From Desulfotomaculum copahuensis (GTDB lineage Bacteria > Bacillota > Desulfotomaculia > Desulfotomaculales > Desulfovirgulaceae): 64,000 nucleotides of DNA. Positions within the stretch are counted from its first letter, which is position 1; every line of letters starts with the position of its first letter. A model generated the notes under the pieces. It saw only the letters and a list, made by a program, of their open reading frames with translations, did no database searches and was not told the DNA's origin. The stretch is taken from NCBI RefSeq assembly GCF_001655685.1, contig NZ_LYVF01000158.1, positions 62,001 to 126,000 of the forward strand. Reading direction: 5' to 3'. Positions 53,134-61,825 of the stretch are shown one piece after another. A program made the translations under genes and the position numbers.

Positions 53134-53255
53134 GACGAAAATATTTTAGCGCCACCCCCTTATGCCAAATTTGTCATTCATGCATCAGCGCCACGTCTGC
53201 GGTGGCGCCGGCGTCAATAGAGAAAAACGGAGTTGCTTTTTAGTTTAGGAGATGA

Positions 53256-54401
53256 TTGAATTTGCCGGATCAACTGACCGAAGAGCAAATCATGATGCGG
53301 GACATGGTGCGTAAATTCGCCCAGAACGAAATCGCCCCCCGGGCGGCGGAAATTGACCGCACACACCGTTTCCCCCGGGAAAACCTGGAAAAGATGGCCG
53401 CCCTGGGGTTGATGGGCGTGCCCATACCGGAGGAATGGGGCGGCGCCGGCTGCGACTTTCTTTCCTACATCATCACCGTGGAAGAAATATCGCGCGCCTG
53501 CGCTTCCACCGGGGTCATCCTGGCCGTGCACACGTCTTTAGGCTGTTTCTCCACTCTTTACTTCGGTACGGAGGAACAAAAAAAGCGCTACCTGACTAAA
53601 CTGGCGACAGGAGAATACCTGGGCGCCTTCGCCCTGACCGAAGCCAACGCCGGCTCGGACCCGGCCAACCTGTCCACCACCGCCCGGCTGGAGGGAGGCT
53701 GCTACATCGTCAACGGCAGCAAGATATTCATCACCAGCGGTGGCGAGGCGGACGTCTATGTGACATTCGTACGCACCGCACCGGGCAGGGGCTATCAGGG
53801 AATCACCTGCTTGTTGGTGGATCGGGACACCCCCGGCTTTACGATCGGCAAAAAAGAGGAAAAAATGGGCCTGCACGGCTCGGCGACCACGGAATTAATT
53901 TTTGACAACGCCAGGGTGCCCGAAGAAAACCGGCTCGGGGTGGAAAACGAAGGTTTCAAGGTGGCCATGGCCCTGCTGGACGGCGGGCGCATCGGCATCG
54001 GCGCCCAGGGTCTGGGCATCGCCCGGGCCGCTCTTGATGCCGCGCTGGACTACGCCAAACAAAGAGTGCAGTTCGGCCGGCCGATTGCTGAACACCAGGC
54101 CGTCCAGTTCATGCTGGCGGATATGGCCACCCGTGTTGACGCCGCGCGCCTGCTGGTCTACCGGGCGGCCCGGCGGCGGGACATGGGACTGTCCTATACC
54201 AAAGAAGCTTCCATGGCCAAACTTTACGCCACGGACACGGCCATGCAGGTGACTACCGATGCGGTGCAGATTTTGGGCGGCTACGGTTATTGTCAGGAGT
54301 ACCCGGTGGAACGCTATATGCGGGACGCCAAGATTACGCAAATCTATGAAGGCACCAATCAGATCCAGCGTCTGGTCATTGCCAAACAACTTTTAAAATA
54401 A
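53256..54401 (+). CDS. acyl-CoA dehydrogenase (short/branched-chain type)
   Basis: 381 residues from TTG 53256 behind AGGAGATGA (TTG 53262 is possible). Family blocks: ALTEANAGSDPAN, HGSATTELIFDNARVP and the catalytic Glu in IYEGTNQIQR. It shares its general pattern with Bcd but is a distinct enzyme. Next to the thiolase and the acyl-CoA mutase it could oxidise butyryl-CoA or isobutyryl-CoA; EtfAB at 30-31.8 kb would be the acceptor. Confidence 0.9.
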   Translation: MNLPDQLTEEQIMMRDMVRKFAQNEIAPRAAEIDRTHRFPRENLEKMAALGLMGVPIPEEWGGAGCDFLSYIITVEEISRACASTGVILAVHTSLGCFSTLYFGTEEQKKRYLTKLATGEYLGAFALTEANAGSDPANLSTTARLEGGCYIVNGSKIFITSGGEADVYVTFVRTAPGRGYQGITCLLVDRDTPGFTIGKKEEKMGLHGSATTELIFDNARVPEENRLGVENEGFKVAMALLDGGRIGIGAQGLGIARAALDAALDYAKQRVQFGRPIAEHQAVQFMLADMATRVDAARLLVYRAARRRDMGLSYTKEASMAKLYATDTAMQVTTDAVQILGGYGYCQEYPVERYMRDAKITQIYEGTNQIQRLVIAKQLLK

Positions 54402-54491
54402 CTAATCGGTGCCCGCCGGCGGGAAGGAAAGCTGCCGGTTGATTTTAATCCGGAGTTCAATCCGGCGGTGCACCCGGGGAGAGGATATTTT

Positions 54492-55031
54492 ATGACCCGT
54501 CAGCACATAAAAAAAGGCTGCATACATGTTTACACGGGCAACGGCAAGGGCAAAACCACCGCCGCCCTGGGGCTGGCCCTGCGCGCCATCGGTCACGGCT
54601 ACCGGGTTTTCATGCTCCAGTTCATGAAGGGAAGCAAGGAGTACGGCGAAGTGCAGGCCGCTGAAAAATACCTGCCCGACCTGATCGTCGTCCAGTCGGG
54701 GCTGGAAACCTTCGTGGACAAGGAAAACCCCTCCCGCGCCGATATCGATCTGGCCCGGCGGGGACTGGAAACCGCCCGCAAAGTGCTCCGGGAAGGACAT
54801 TATGACCTGGTCATCCTGGACGAAATTAATGTTGCCGTTGATTTCGGTTTAATTACGCTCGAAGAAGTGCTCGAGCTGATGCGCATCAAGCCGGAACACG
54901 TGGAACTGGTGCTGACGGGGCGTTACGCCCATCCGGAGATAATCAAGGCGGCCGACGTGGCCACGGAAATGACCCTGATCAACCACCCCTACTACAGCGG
55001 CGTGGAAGCCCGGGAAGGCATCGAATACTAG
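54492..55031 (+). CDS. cobO: cob(I)alamin adenosyltransferase (CobA/CobO type)
   Basis: 179 residues from ATG 54492 (GGGGAGAGG site). P-loop GNGKGKTT at 16-23, and the DLVILDEINVAV and TGRYAHPEI blocks are typical. It transfers the adenosyl group of ATP to cob(I)alamin/corrinoid, making the cofactor of the mutase encoded two genes further on. The context is therefore functional, not general B12 synthesis. Confidence 0.93.
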   Translation: MTRQHIKKGCIHVYTGNGKGKTTAALGLALRAIGHGYRVFMLQFMKGSKEYGEVQAAEKYLPDLIVVQSGLETFVDKENPSRADIDLARRGLETARKVLREGHYDLVILDEINVAVDFGLITLEEVLELMRIKPEHVELVLTGRYAHPEIIKAADVATEMTLINHPYYSGVEAREGIEY

Positions 55032-55042
55032 GGGGCGACGGG

Positions 55043-56002
55043 ATGAAAGATTACGTGGAAAAATTATTGTCCGGGGACCGGCGCAGCGCGGCGCGCTTAA
55101 TCACCTTGATTGAAAACGACGCGCCGGAGAAACAGGCCCTGCTGCACCGGCTATACCCCCACACCGGCCGGGCGCACGTGGTGGGCGTCACCGGTTCGCC
55201 GGGAGCCGGTAAAAGCTCGCTGGTTGATGCGTTGACCGGTCAGATCCGGAATGAAGGTTTAAAAGTGGGCATCATCGCCGTGGATCCGACCAGTCCTTTT
55301 TCCGGCGGCGCGCTTTTGGGGGACCGCATCCGCATGCAGGAACACACCACCGACCGCGGCGTGTTCATCCGCAGCATGGGCACCCGGGGTTGTCTGGGCG
55401 GACTGGCCCAGGCCACCCGGGATGCGGTGAAGGTGCTGGACGCTTACGGCTGTGATGTGATCCTGGTGGAAACAGTGGGTGTCGGTCAGTCCGAACTGGA
55501 CATCATGCACCACGCCGACACCACCCTGGTGGTGCTCAACCCCGGCGCCGGCGACCACATCCAGACGATCAAGGCCGGGATCATGGAGATTGCCGATATT
55601 TTTGTCATCAATAAGGCCGATCTGGACGGGGTGGAAAAACTGGTCCGGGACATCCGGGCCATGCTCGATTCCAGCCCGCGGGCGGGCGACTGGCGGCCGC
55701 CCGTGCTCACCACCAGCACTCTGGACGGCCGGGGCATACCGGAATTGTGGGCAACCATAAAAACCCACCGGGAAAAGATTTTCAACAACGGTACCCGTTC
55801 GGCAGTCAAAAGAAAGCGTATTCAGCGTGAATTGACCGAGATCCTGCAGCGGCGCATCAACCGGTTAATCACGCAAGGACTTGATGCCGGCGGCCGCTTC
55901 GAGCCCGTGCTGGAAGAAATCCTCGCCCGGCGGATGGACCCTTACCGGGCGGCCGACGAAATAATAAAACAATCCTGGAAAGGAGAACTGTCCGATGAGT
56001 GA
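55043..56002 (+). CDS. meaB: MeaB/ArgK-type G-protein chaperone of the B12 mutase
   Basis: 319 residues. G1 loop GSPGAGKSS at 51-59; further SIMIBI GTPase blocks [24 protein letters not shown] and VINKADLDG. MeaB proteins protect acyl-CoA mutases from inactivation and gate adenosylcobalamin loading. It starts 12 bases after cobO and its stop overlaps the start of the mutase gene by 8 bases. Confidence 0.94.
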   Translation: MKDYVEKLLSGDRRSAARLITLIENDAPEKQALLHRLYPHTGRAHVVGVTGSPGAGKSSLVDALTGQIRNEGLKVGIIAVDPTSPFSGGALLGDRIRMQEHTTDRGVFIRSMGTRGCLGGLAQATRDAVKVLDAYGCDVILVETVGVGQSELDIMHHADTTLVVLNPGAGDHIQTIKAGIMEIADIFVINKADLDGVEKLVRDIRAMLDSSPRAGDWRPPVLTTSTLDGRGIPELWATIKTHREKIFNNGTRSAVKRKRIQRELTEILQRRINRLITQGLDAGGRFEPVLEEILARRMDPYRAADEIIKQSWKGELSDE

Positions 56003-57656
56003 ACGGCAAAAAGAAATCAAGGACGGACTGGACCGCTGGCGGGAAACCCGCGGCCGCATGGCCGATCGCGACTGCCGCTTTGAGACCGTTTCCAGCCTGC
56101 CCGTCAATGATTTATACACTCCTTTGGATCTGACGGACTTTGATTACATGCGTGATCTGGGCTTCCCCGGCGATTACCCCTACACCCGGGGCGTACAGGG
56201 CAACATGTACCGCGGCCGGCTGTGGACCATGCGCCAGTTTGCCGGCTTTGCGACCGCCAGCGATTCCAACCGGCGTTACAAATACCTGCTGGAAAAAGGC
56301 CAGACCGGCCTCTCGGTGGCTTTCGACATGCCCACCATCATGGGCTATGACAGCGACCACCCCCGCGCCCTGGGCGAAGTGGGCCGGGTGGGCGTGGCCA
56401 TCGACTCCCTGCAGGATATGGAAACGCTGTTTGACGGCATTCCGCTGGATCAGGTGAGCACGTCCATGACCATCAACGCCCCGGCCTCGATCATCTGGTG
56501 CATGTACATCGCCACCGGGGAAAAGCAGGGTGTGCCCTCGGAAAAGCTGACCGGCACCATCCAGAACGACATTCTGAAAGAATACATCGCCCAGAAATCG
56601 TGGATTTTTCCGCCGGAGCCATCCATGCGGCTGATTACCGATATTTTCGCCTACGCCTGCCGCCACGTACCCAAATGGAACACGGTGAGCATCAGCGGCT
56701 ACCACATCCGGGAAGCCGGCTCCACCGCGGCGCAGGAACTGGCCTTCACACTGGCGGACGGCTTCGCCTATGTGGAAGCCGGCATCGCCGCCGGACTGGA
56801 CGTAGACGAATTCGCCCCCCGGCTGTCCTTTTTCTTCAACGCACACATCGACTTTTTCGAGGAAATCGCCAAGTACCGGGCCGCCCGGCGCATCTGGGCG
56901 CGGCGGATGAAGGAAAAATACGGCGCCAAAAACCCCAAATCGTGGCTTTTGCGCTTTCATACCCAGACCGCCGGCTGCAGCCTGACCGCCCAGCAGCCGG
57001 AAAACAACATCGTGCGCACGGCCTATGAGGCCATGGGCGCCGTGCTGGGCGGCACCCAGTCACTGCACACCAACTCGATGGACGAGGTGCTGGCCCTGCC
57101 TACGGAAAAAGCAGTGCAAATCGCCCTGCGCACACAGCAAATACTGGCTCATGAGACGGGCGTGGCCAATGTCATCGACCCCCTGGCCGGTTCCTATTAC
57201 GTGGAAGCGCTGACCAGCAAAATGGAAGCGGAAGCGGAAAGATATTTCGAAGAGATTGAAAAGCGCGGCGGTGTGCTGGCCGCCATCGACCAAAATTTCT
57301 TCCAGCAGGAAATCGCCGATGCGGCCTACCACTACCAGCGGGCGATCGACAGCAGGCAGCGCATTCAGGTGGGGGTGAACGAATTTGTCAACCCCGGCGA
57401 GACGGTGGATATTGAGATCTTGAAGATCGACCCGCAGATTGAAAAAGACCAGGTGGCCCGGTTGCAAAAACTGCGCCGGGAACGGGACAACATCCGGGTG
57501 CGGGAGACCCTGGACGCCCTGCGCCGGGCCTGCGCCGGCACGGAAAACGCCATCCCGCGCATTCTGGACTGCGTGCGCGCCTACGCCACCGAGGGTGAAA
57601 TGATCCAGGTGATGCGGGAGGTTTTCGGCGAGTACAAAGAAAAACCGACGTTCTAA
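55995..57656 (+). CDS. icmA: B12-dependent acyl-CoA mutase, large subunit: isobutyryl-CoA mutase signature
   Basis: 553 residues, the TIM-barrel subunit of the methylmalonyl-CoA mutase superfamily, without the B12 domain, which the next gene supplies. Two residues select the substrate: methylmalonyl-CoA mutase has Tyr89 and Arg207 (118 apart). Here the equivalents are Phe82 (RQFAGF, codon 56238-56240) and Gln200 (YIAQK, codon 56592-56594), also 118 apart. Phe and Gln are the pair of isobutyryl-CoA mutase (Phe80, Gln198); 2-hydroxyisobutyryl-CoA mutase has Ile and Gln. Arg, which binds the carboxylate, is absent, so methylmalonyl-CoA should be a poor substrate. The enzyme would rearrange isobutyryl-CoA to butyryl-CoA. 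Confidence 0.85.
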   Translation: MSERQKEIKDGLDRWRETRGRMADRDCRFETVSSLPVNDLYTPLDLTDFDYMRDLGFPGDYPYTRGVQGNMYRGRLWTMRQFAGFATASDSNRRYKYLLEKGQTGLSVAFDMPTIMGYDSDHPRALGEVGRVGVAIDSLQDMETLFDGIPLDQVSTSMTINAPASIIWCMYIATGEKQGVPSEKLTGTIQNDILKEYIAQKSWIFPPEPSMRLITDIFAYACRHVPKWNTVSISGYHIREAGSTAAQELAFTLADGFAYVEAGIAAGLDVDEFAPRLSFFFNAHIDFFEEIAKYRAARRIWARRMKEKYGAKNPKSWLLRFHTQTAGCSLTAQQPENNIVRTAYEAMGAVLGGTQSLHTNSMDEVLALPTEKAVQIALRTQQILAHETGVANVIDPLAGSYYVEALTSKMEAEAERYFEEIEKRGGVLAAIDQNFFQQEIADAAYHYQRAIDSRQRIQVGVNEFVNPGETVDIEILKIDPQIEKDQVARLQKLRRERDNIRVRETLDALRRACAGTENAIPRILDCVRAYATEGEMIQVMREVFGEYKEKPTF

Positions 57657-57685
57657 ATATTCCCATACGGAAAGGAAGGAAGCGT

Positions 57686-58084
57686 ATGTCCAGAAAAATC
57701 AGAGTGCTGGTGGCCAAACCCGGGCTGGACGGGCACGACCGGGGCGCGCGGGTAATCGCGCGGGGACTGCGGGACGCCGGCATGGAAGTGATCTATACCG
57801 GGCTGCACCAGACACCGGAACAAGTGGTGGAGGCGGCCATCCAGGAAGATGTGGATGTAATCGGCCTGAGCATCCTCTCGGGCGCCCACATGACCCTCTT
57901 CCCCCGCATCTGCGAACTGCTCAAGGAAAACAACGCCGAGGACATCATGGTGGTAGGCGGCGGCACCATCCCCGAGGATGAAATCAAAGCCCTGAAGGAG
58001 GGCGGCTGGGCCAAAGAACTGTTTACCCCGGGCACCCCCCTGGAGAAGATCGTGGAATGGATTCAGGAAAACGTGAGAGTTTAG
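57686..58084 (+). CDS. icmB: B12-binding subunit of the acyl-CoA mutase
   Basis: 132 residues. The cobalamin-binding DxHxxG motif is DGHDRG (Asp15, His17, Gly20), followed by the SILSGAHM and [11 protein letters not shown] blocks. It carries adenosylcobalamin for the large subunit encoded 29 bases upstream. Separate subunits are usual for isobutyryl-CoA mutase and for archaeal and clostridial methylmalonyl-CoA mutases, so the split itself does not decide the substrate. Confidence 0.92.
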   Translation: MSRKIRVLVAKPGLDGHDRGARVIARGLRDAGMEVIYTGLHQTPEQVVEAAIQEDVDVIGLSILSGAHMTLFPRICELLKENNAEDIMVVGGGTIPEDEIKALKEGGWAKELFTPGTPLEKIVEWIQENVRV

Positions 58085-58111
58085 AGCCGGGTTTATCCAA
58101 ACACGGCAAAA

Positions 58112-58131
58112 GGCCGGGCAAAAGCCCGGCC
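58112..58131 (+). terminator. terminator of the mutase operon
   Basis: GGCCGGGC-AAAA-GCCCGGCC, a perfect 8-bp stem 27 bases after the stop; the following T content is low. Confidence 0.6.
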
Positions 58132-58158
58132 CTGTTCATTTGGGCCGGCAGGGCGCTT

Positions 58159-59334
58159 TTAACAGCCGCAACCACCGCCTGCGGGAGCGGGGATGTTTTT
58201 TTCCACAATTTCGCGCAAACAGTACAGGGCGTATTCCACTTCGCCAGGCTGGTTGAACCGGGAAAAACTGAACCGGACCAGCTTTTGCTCAAACGTACCC
58301 AATGTGCGGTGGGCGTCCGGGGCGCAGTGCAATCCGGCCCGGCAGGCAATATTGTAATTTTGGTCGAGGATGGCGCCGATATCACCCGCCGGGCGTTCGC
58401 CGACGGCAAAGGAAACCACCGGCGCCTGACGGGAAGCATCACAGGGGCCGTAGACACGGATATCCTTGATACTTTTTACACCCTCCAAAAACTGCCGGGT
58501 CAGTTCCTGCTCGTGCCGGCGGATTTTTTCGATTCCCTCCCGGCAGATGAATTTGACGCCCTCCCCCAGTCCGGCCAACCCGGCCGTGTTTAAAGTTCCG
58601 CTTTCATACCGTTCGGGCAGGATCTCCGGTTGCCCGGGCAGATCCGAATGGCTGCCGGTACCCCCCTCTTTTAAAGGATTCAGTTCCACCCCTTCGGCCA
58701 CATACAGCCCGCCGGTGCCCGGCGGTCCGTAGAGCCCCTTGTGCCCGGGAAAGGCCAGCAGGTGAATATGCATGTTTGTCACATCAATATCCAACACTCC
58801 CGCCGTCTGGGCGGCGTCCACGATGAAAACCAGGTCCCTGTCACGGGCCAGGCGGCCGATTTCAGCCACAGGCATCACAGTTCCGGTCACATTGGAAGCG
58901 TGGGTGAGCACAATCGCCCTGGTATTGCGCCGGACGGCGGCGGCCACATCCGCCACCCGGATGGCGCCGGTGTGGTCGCAGGCCACTTTGGTCACCTTGA
59001 CCCCCGCGCCCCGCAGGGTATTGAGCGGCCTGGTCACCGAATTGTGCTCCATGGAGCTGGTAACCACGTGATCACCGGGCCCGAGCAATCCCTTTAAAGC
59101 CAGGTTCAGCGCTTCGGTAGCATTTAAACCGAAGACAATTCGATCGGGGTTGCCGATATTGAATAAGGAGGCCAGTTCTTTTCTGGTTTCGTCCACCAAC
59201 CGGTTGGCGGCAATGGCCATTTTATGCCCGGCCCGCCCCGGATTGGCCCCCACCTCACGCAGGCAGCGCTCCATGGCGGCCAACACCTCCGGCGGTTTGG
59301 GCCAGGAAGTGGCTGCGTTGTCAAGATAAACCAT
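58159..59334 (-). CDS. cysteine desulfurase / selenocysteine lyase-like aminotransferase class V
   Basis: 391 residues. PLP enzyme of the NifS-like family: the Schiff-base lysine lies in FPGHKGLYGP and the catalytic cysteine in RAGLHCAPDAH. The C-terminus ends in a GGGCGC tail that could hold sulfur or a metal. It belongs to the short class II-type branch found alone in Clostridia. It releases sulfur from cysteine for Fe-S or other sulfur transfer. ATG 59334; it is convergent with the mutase operon. Confidence 0.9.
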   Translation of the reverse strand: MVYLDNAATSWPKPPEVLAAMERCLREVGANPGRAGHKMAIAANRLVDETRKELASLFNIGNPDRIVFGLNATEALNLALKGLLGPGDHVVTSSMEHNSVTRPLNTLRGAGVKVTKVACDHTGAIRVADVAAAVRRNTRAIVLTHASNVTGTVMPVAEIGRLARDRDLVFIVDAAQTAGVLDIDVTNMHIHLLAFPGHKGLYGPPGTGGLYVAEGVELNPLKEGGTGSHSDLPGQPEILPERYESGTLNTAGLAGLGEGVKFICREGIEKIRRHEQELTRQFLEGVKSIKDIRVYGPCDASRQAPVVSFAVGERPAGDIGAILDQNYNIACRAGLHCAPDAHRTLGTFEQKLVRFSFSRFNQPGEVEYALYCLREIVEKNIPAPAGGGCGC

Positions 59335-59510
59335 TTGTCATTCCCCCCGCCGTAAGATCACCTTCCTTTAATTTATGCCGCTTTAACCGCCCGGGTATGC
59401 AAACCGGCCCGAATTTATTCCCGGGGAAAAAGCGGTAAAGACGCGTGATTCAGGCTACCGGTTTGCTTACCGAAAGCACTGTCGTATATGGAATTTTGTC
59501 TGTAAAAAAG

Positions 59511-59538
59511 TTGACAATCAGCAGGGGGGATTTATGAT
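59511..59538 (+). promoter_or_regulatory. sigma-A promoter of the Crp/Fnr regulator
   Basis: TTGACA (59511-59516), 16 bases, TATGAT (59533-59538). About 80 bases before the ATG. Confidence 0.75.
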
Positions 59539-59617
59539 ATAGTCGAAAAAAAGATTATGTTAGTTAAACTCCTCCGGGAACGGACAATATTAAGTATGGA
59601 TGATTGGCGGGGAAATT

Positions 59618-60286
59618 ATGGAAAACATGCACTGTATTTGTCTTAAAGACATACCCCTTTTTAGCGGCGTTGAGTTGGCATGTTTTAGACCTGTTTGCGA
59701 GATTGCCACCAAACGTAAGCTGCAGCGGGGCGAAATTCTCTTTCACCAGGGAGATGAAGTTGATACCGTTTACCTGGTGAAGGAGGGAAGCTTTAAAATG
59801 GTCCGGGTTACCGTGGAAGGGCAGGAGGTAATTTTACAAATTCTTACTCCGGGCGAGGTCATCGGTGAGGCCGCACTGTTTCAAAAAAAATGCCATCCGG
59901 CAAGCGCCGTGGCCCTGGAGGAAACCAAAGTTTGCAGTATCAACCGCGCGCACATGGAAGAAGTGATTAAACGAACTCCGGACCTGGCCTGGCAAGTTAT
60001 CGCCAGTCTGGGGAGCCGCCTTTATGCCGTATGGGATCAGGTAGCCGAATTGAATACACTGACCACCCGGGAGAAAGTGCTGAGCCTGCTCATGCGGCTG
60101 GCCAGGGAACACGGTGAAGCCTGCCCGGAAGGCACCCGGATCAAGTTTCACCTGACGCAGCAGGAAATGGCCTCCATGGTGGGGGCGTCCCGGGTCATGG
60201 TGGCCCAGGCGCTGAAAGAGCTGGCCGCAAACAACTACCTCTACCGGGAAGAAAGATATTATGTGTTAAAACACCGCTGTTTTTAA
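59618..60286 (+). CDS. Crp/Fnr-family regulator with N-terminal cysteines
   Basis: 222 residues from ATG 59618. Cyclic-nucleotide-type sensor barrel (~12-125; GEVIGEAALF), dimer helix, and a winged helix-turn-helix with LTQQEMASMVGASRVMVAQAL. Cys6, Cys8, Cys22 and Cys27 cluster at the N-terminus and could bind an Fe-S cluster as in FNR, but the spacing differs from the E. coli protein. The recognition helix (SRVMVAQ) differs from the FNR/CRP SRETV type, so the site will be different. Its target might be the flavoprotein gene just downstream. Confidence 0.85.
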   Translation: MENMHCICLKDIPLFSGVELACFRPVCEIATKRKLQRGEILFHQGDEVDTVYLVKEGSFKMVRVTVEGQEVILQILTPGEVIGEAALFQKKCHPASAVALEETKVCSINRAHMEEVIKRTPDLAWQVIASLGSRLYAVWDQVAELNTLTTREKVLSLLMRLAREHGEACPEGTRIKFHLTQQEMASMVGASRVMVAQALKELAANNYLYREERYYVLKHRCF

Positions 60287-60372
60287 ATTTATTGATAAAG
60301 CACCTGCCGCTTATAGGCATCATTCCAGGAAACAAAAATCCATTTTCAGACCGTAACAAAAATTTTAGCAAA

Positions 60373-60388
60373 TGTTAAATCTTTTACA
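60373..60388. promoter_or_regulatory. dyad before the flavoprotein gene, possible Crp/Fnr site
   Basis: TGTTAAATCTTTTACA: TGTTA and TTACA with 6 bases between, similar to the Crp form TGTGA-N6-TCACA. It lies 60 bases before the flavoprotein ATG. Confidence 0.4.
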
Positions 60389-60447
60389 GCCTCACCACCC
60401 TTGAAATATTAAACTTATAACAGGCCAACTCAAAGGGAGGTGAAAAA

Positions 60448-60795
60448 ATGGGCTGTGATTGTGCAATGAATTGTGCGGGGATTTTGACCCCGGAAATCAA
60501 GAAAGTCATTTCTGAATCGCCCTTCCTGGCGCTGAACACCATGTCAAAAGACGGTCAGCCCCACTTGATTGTAGTTGGTAAGGCAAAAGAAATCCGGGAT
60601 GATGATGCGCTGGTTTTCGGCGTATACAAAATGGTTAAAACCCGCCGGAACCTCTCCGAAACAGGCGTAATGCAGGTAGTGGCAGCTTCCGTGAAAAGCC
60701 GCGAAGAGGCGCACGGTTACCGCTTGAGCGGCAGGGCCGTCGCGGAAGATAACGAGGTGCTGTTCAAAGTCGAAAAAGCGGATATATTGTTATAG
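60448..60795 (+). CDS. pyridoxamine 5'-phosphate oxidase-like FMN-binding protein
   Basis: 115 residues from ATG 60448 behind AAAGGGAGGTGAAAAA. The split beta-barrel is recognisable by FLALNTMSKDGQPHLI and YKMVKTRRNL. Such small proteins bind FMN or F420 and many have unknown substrates. The N-terminus MGCDCAMNC carries three cysteines close together, which is not part of the fold and suggests a metal or redox function. It follows the Crp/Fnr regulator. Confidence 0.82.
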   Translation: MGCDCAMNCAGILTPEIKKVISESPFLALNTMSKDGQPHLIVVGKAKEIRDDDALVFGVYKMVKTRRNLSETGVMQVVAASVKSREEAHGYRLSGRAVAEDNEVLFKVEKADILL

Positions 60796-60814
60796 TGATG
60801 GTTCTTCCAGTGAA

Positions 60815-60842
60815 TTGGCGCCGCAGAATACTGCGGCGCCAA
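60815..60842 (+). terminator. 12-bp perfect hairpin after the flavoprotein gene
   Basis: TTGGCGCCGCAG, loop AATA, exact complement; 20 bases after the stop. No T-run, as with the hairpin after gpr. Confidence 0.55.
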
Positions 60843-61037
60843 CTGCATCCCGGCCTGCTTAAAGTAAGCGGGCAGTTGTCCGTCCCCCTCTTCCCCCGGC
60901 TAACCATGCCGTGAGCCCATTTATTTGTCCGCAGGTACTTACATCCGTTTACTCCTGTGCTCGGCCGATCCATCTATCCCGGCGGCCGCATTTCAAAGCT
61001 GCCGCCCCCACCGGTTCCTGACACAACCATGCTGATC

Positions 61038-61619
61038 TTACACCTTAACCGGAGCCTGCCTGGGCAGTTGTGACCGGCAATATTTCTGCATTACTTGCTT
61101 GAATAGATCAATATGGTGCAGTTCATCTAAAATGATTCTGCCCAATAATTGTTTGATGCCCGGATCATCTATCAACTGCTGGTGCTTCCGGTAGTTCTCT
61201 ATGGCCGCCCATTCACTGGCAATATCCGAGGAAATGCGGTCACAAAGTGAAACCCCATAGAAAACAAATGATGCATTCCAATATTTATCCATGTGGGCGT
61301 TATTTACTGTTCTTAAACGGGGATCCGCGCCAAGCTTGATAATTGTTTTTGCCAGCAATTCCATGTGATGCATTTCAACCAGTGAAATGCATGACAATAA
61401 ATCGGCTGCATCCTTGTAATGACGCTCAAGTACAAAATGATGGTAAAGATACTGGGATATTGCCGAAAATTCACTTACCGTGCCGGCGTAATCTTCTAAT
61501 AATAATTGGGCGTAATAAGGGTTTTGGGCAACGACACGAACTTCCGGATACGGCGCCGGATAGGCGCATTTATATAAAGCGGGGGTGACACATTCCTGTG
61601 CCGGTAGATTGGTATCCAT
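61038..61619 (-). CDS. ferritin-like / rubrerythrin-type diiron protein
   Basis: 193 residues. Four-helix-bundle pattern with carboxylate-histidine pairs: SEFSAISQYLYHH, VEMHHMELLAKTI and DELHHIDLFKQVMQ provide the diiron (or Mn) ligands. Related to the small catalase/CotJC-type and rubrerythrin-like proteins; the ligand spacing agrees with a ferritin-like domain but not specifically with any of them. It may store iron or remove peroxide, in the neighbourhood of a redox-type regulator. ATG 61619 behind GGAGGTATT. Confidence 0.8.
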   Translation of the reverse strand: MDTNLPAQECVTPALYKCAYPAPYPEVRVVAQNPYYAQLLLEDYAGTVSEFSAISQYLYHHFVLERHYKDAADLLSCISLVEMHHMELLAKTIIKLGADPRLRTVNNAHMDKYWNASFVFYGVSLCDRISSDIASEWAAIENYRKHQQLIDDPGIKQLLGRIILDELHHIDLFKQVMQKYCRSQLPRQAPVKV

Positions 61620-61678
61620 TTTTTAAATACCTCCACTAAGCTTGTTTCTTTATATTTATTTAATGGAGGCATCCAAAT

Positions 61679-61825
61679 ATGTCTATAAAAGAGAAAATAC
61701 CCGCACCTGACAATGTTGAATCAAGATGTTTTAACGAAACGGAAGCCTTCAACCGGAGAAATCGAAGCTCACCGGCACCGGCTTTATTTACTCTTTTTCA
61801 ATCAACCCCCGCGCCATCATTTTAG
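61679..61825 (+). CDS. possible 48-residue peptide, divergent to the ferritin-like gene
   Basis: ATG 61679 stands behind GGAGG with good spacing and opens a 48-codon frame starting MSIKEKIPAPDNVES. Its last third overlaps the 3' end of the convergent activator gene. The first 30 codons have coding-like use; a short peptide or the remnant of a gene cut off by the neighbour are both possible. No family recognised. Confidence 0.35.
   Translation: MSIKEKIPAPDNVESRCFNETEAFNRRNRSSPAPALFTLFQSTPAPSF

Noticed and set aside
54492-58084. Reading the operon as a propionate (methylmalonyl-CoA) pathway
   Set aside because: The mutase lacks the Arg that binds the substrate carboxylate and no epimerase or carboxylase gene is present.
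60764-60973. 69-codon minus-strand frame between the flavoprotein and ferritin-like genes
   Set aside because: Overlaps the hairpin after the flavoprotein gene; no ribosome binding site or recognisable sequence.
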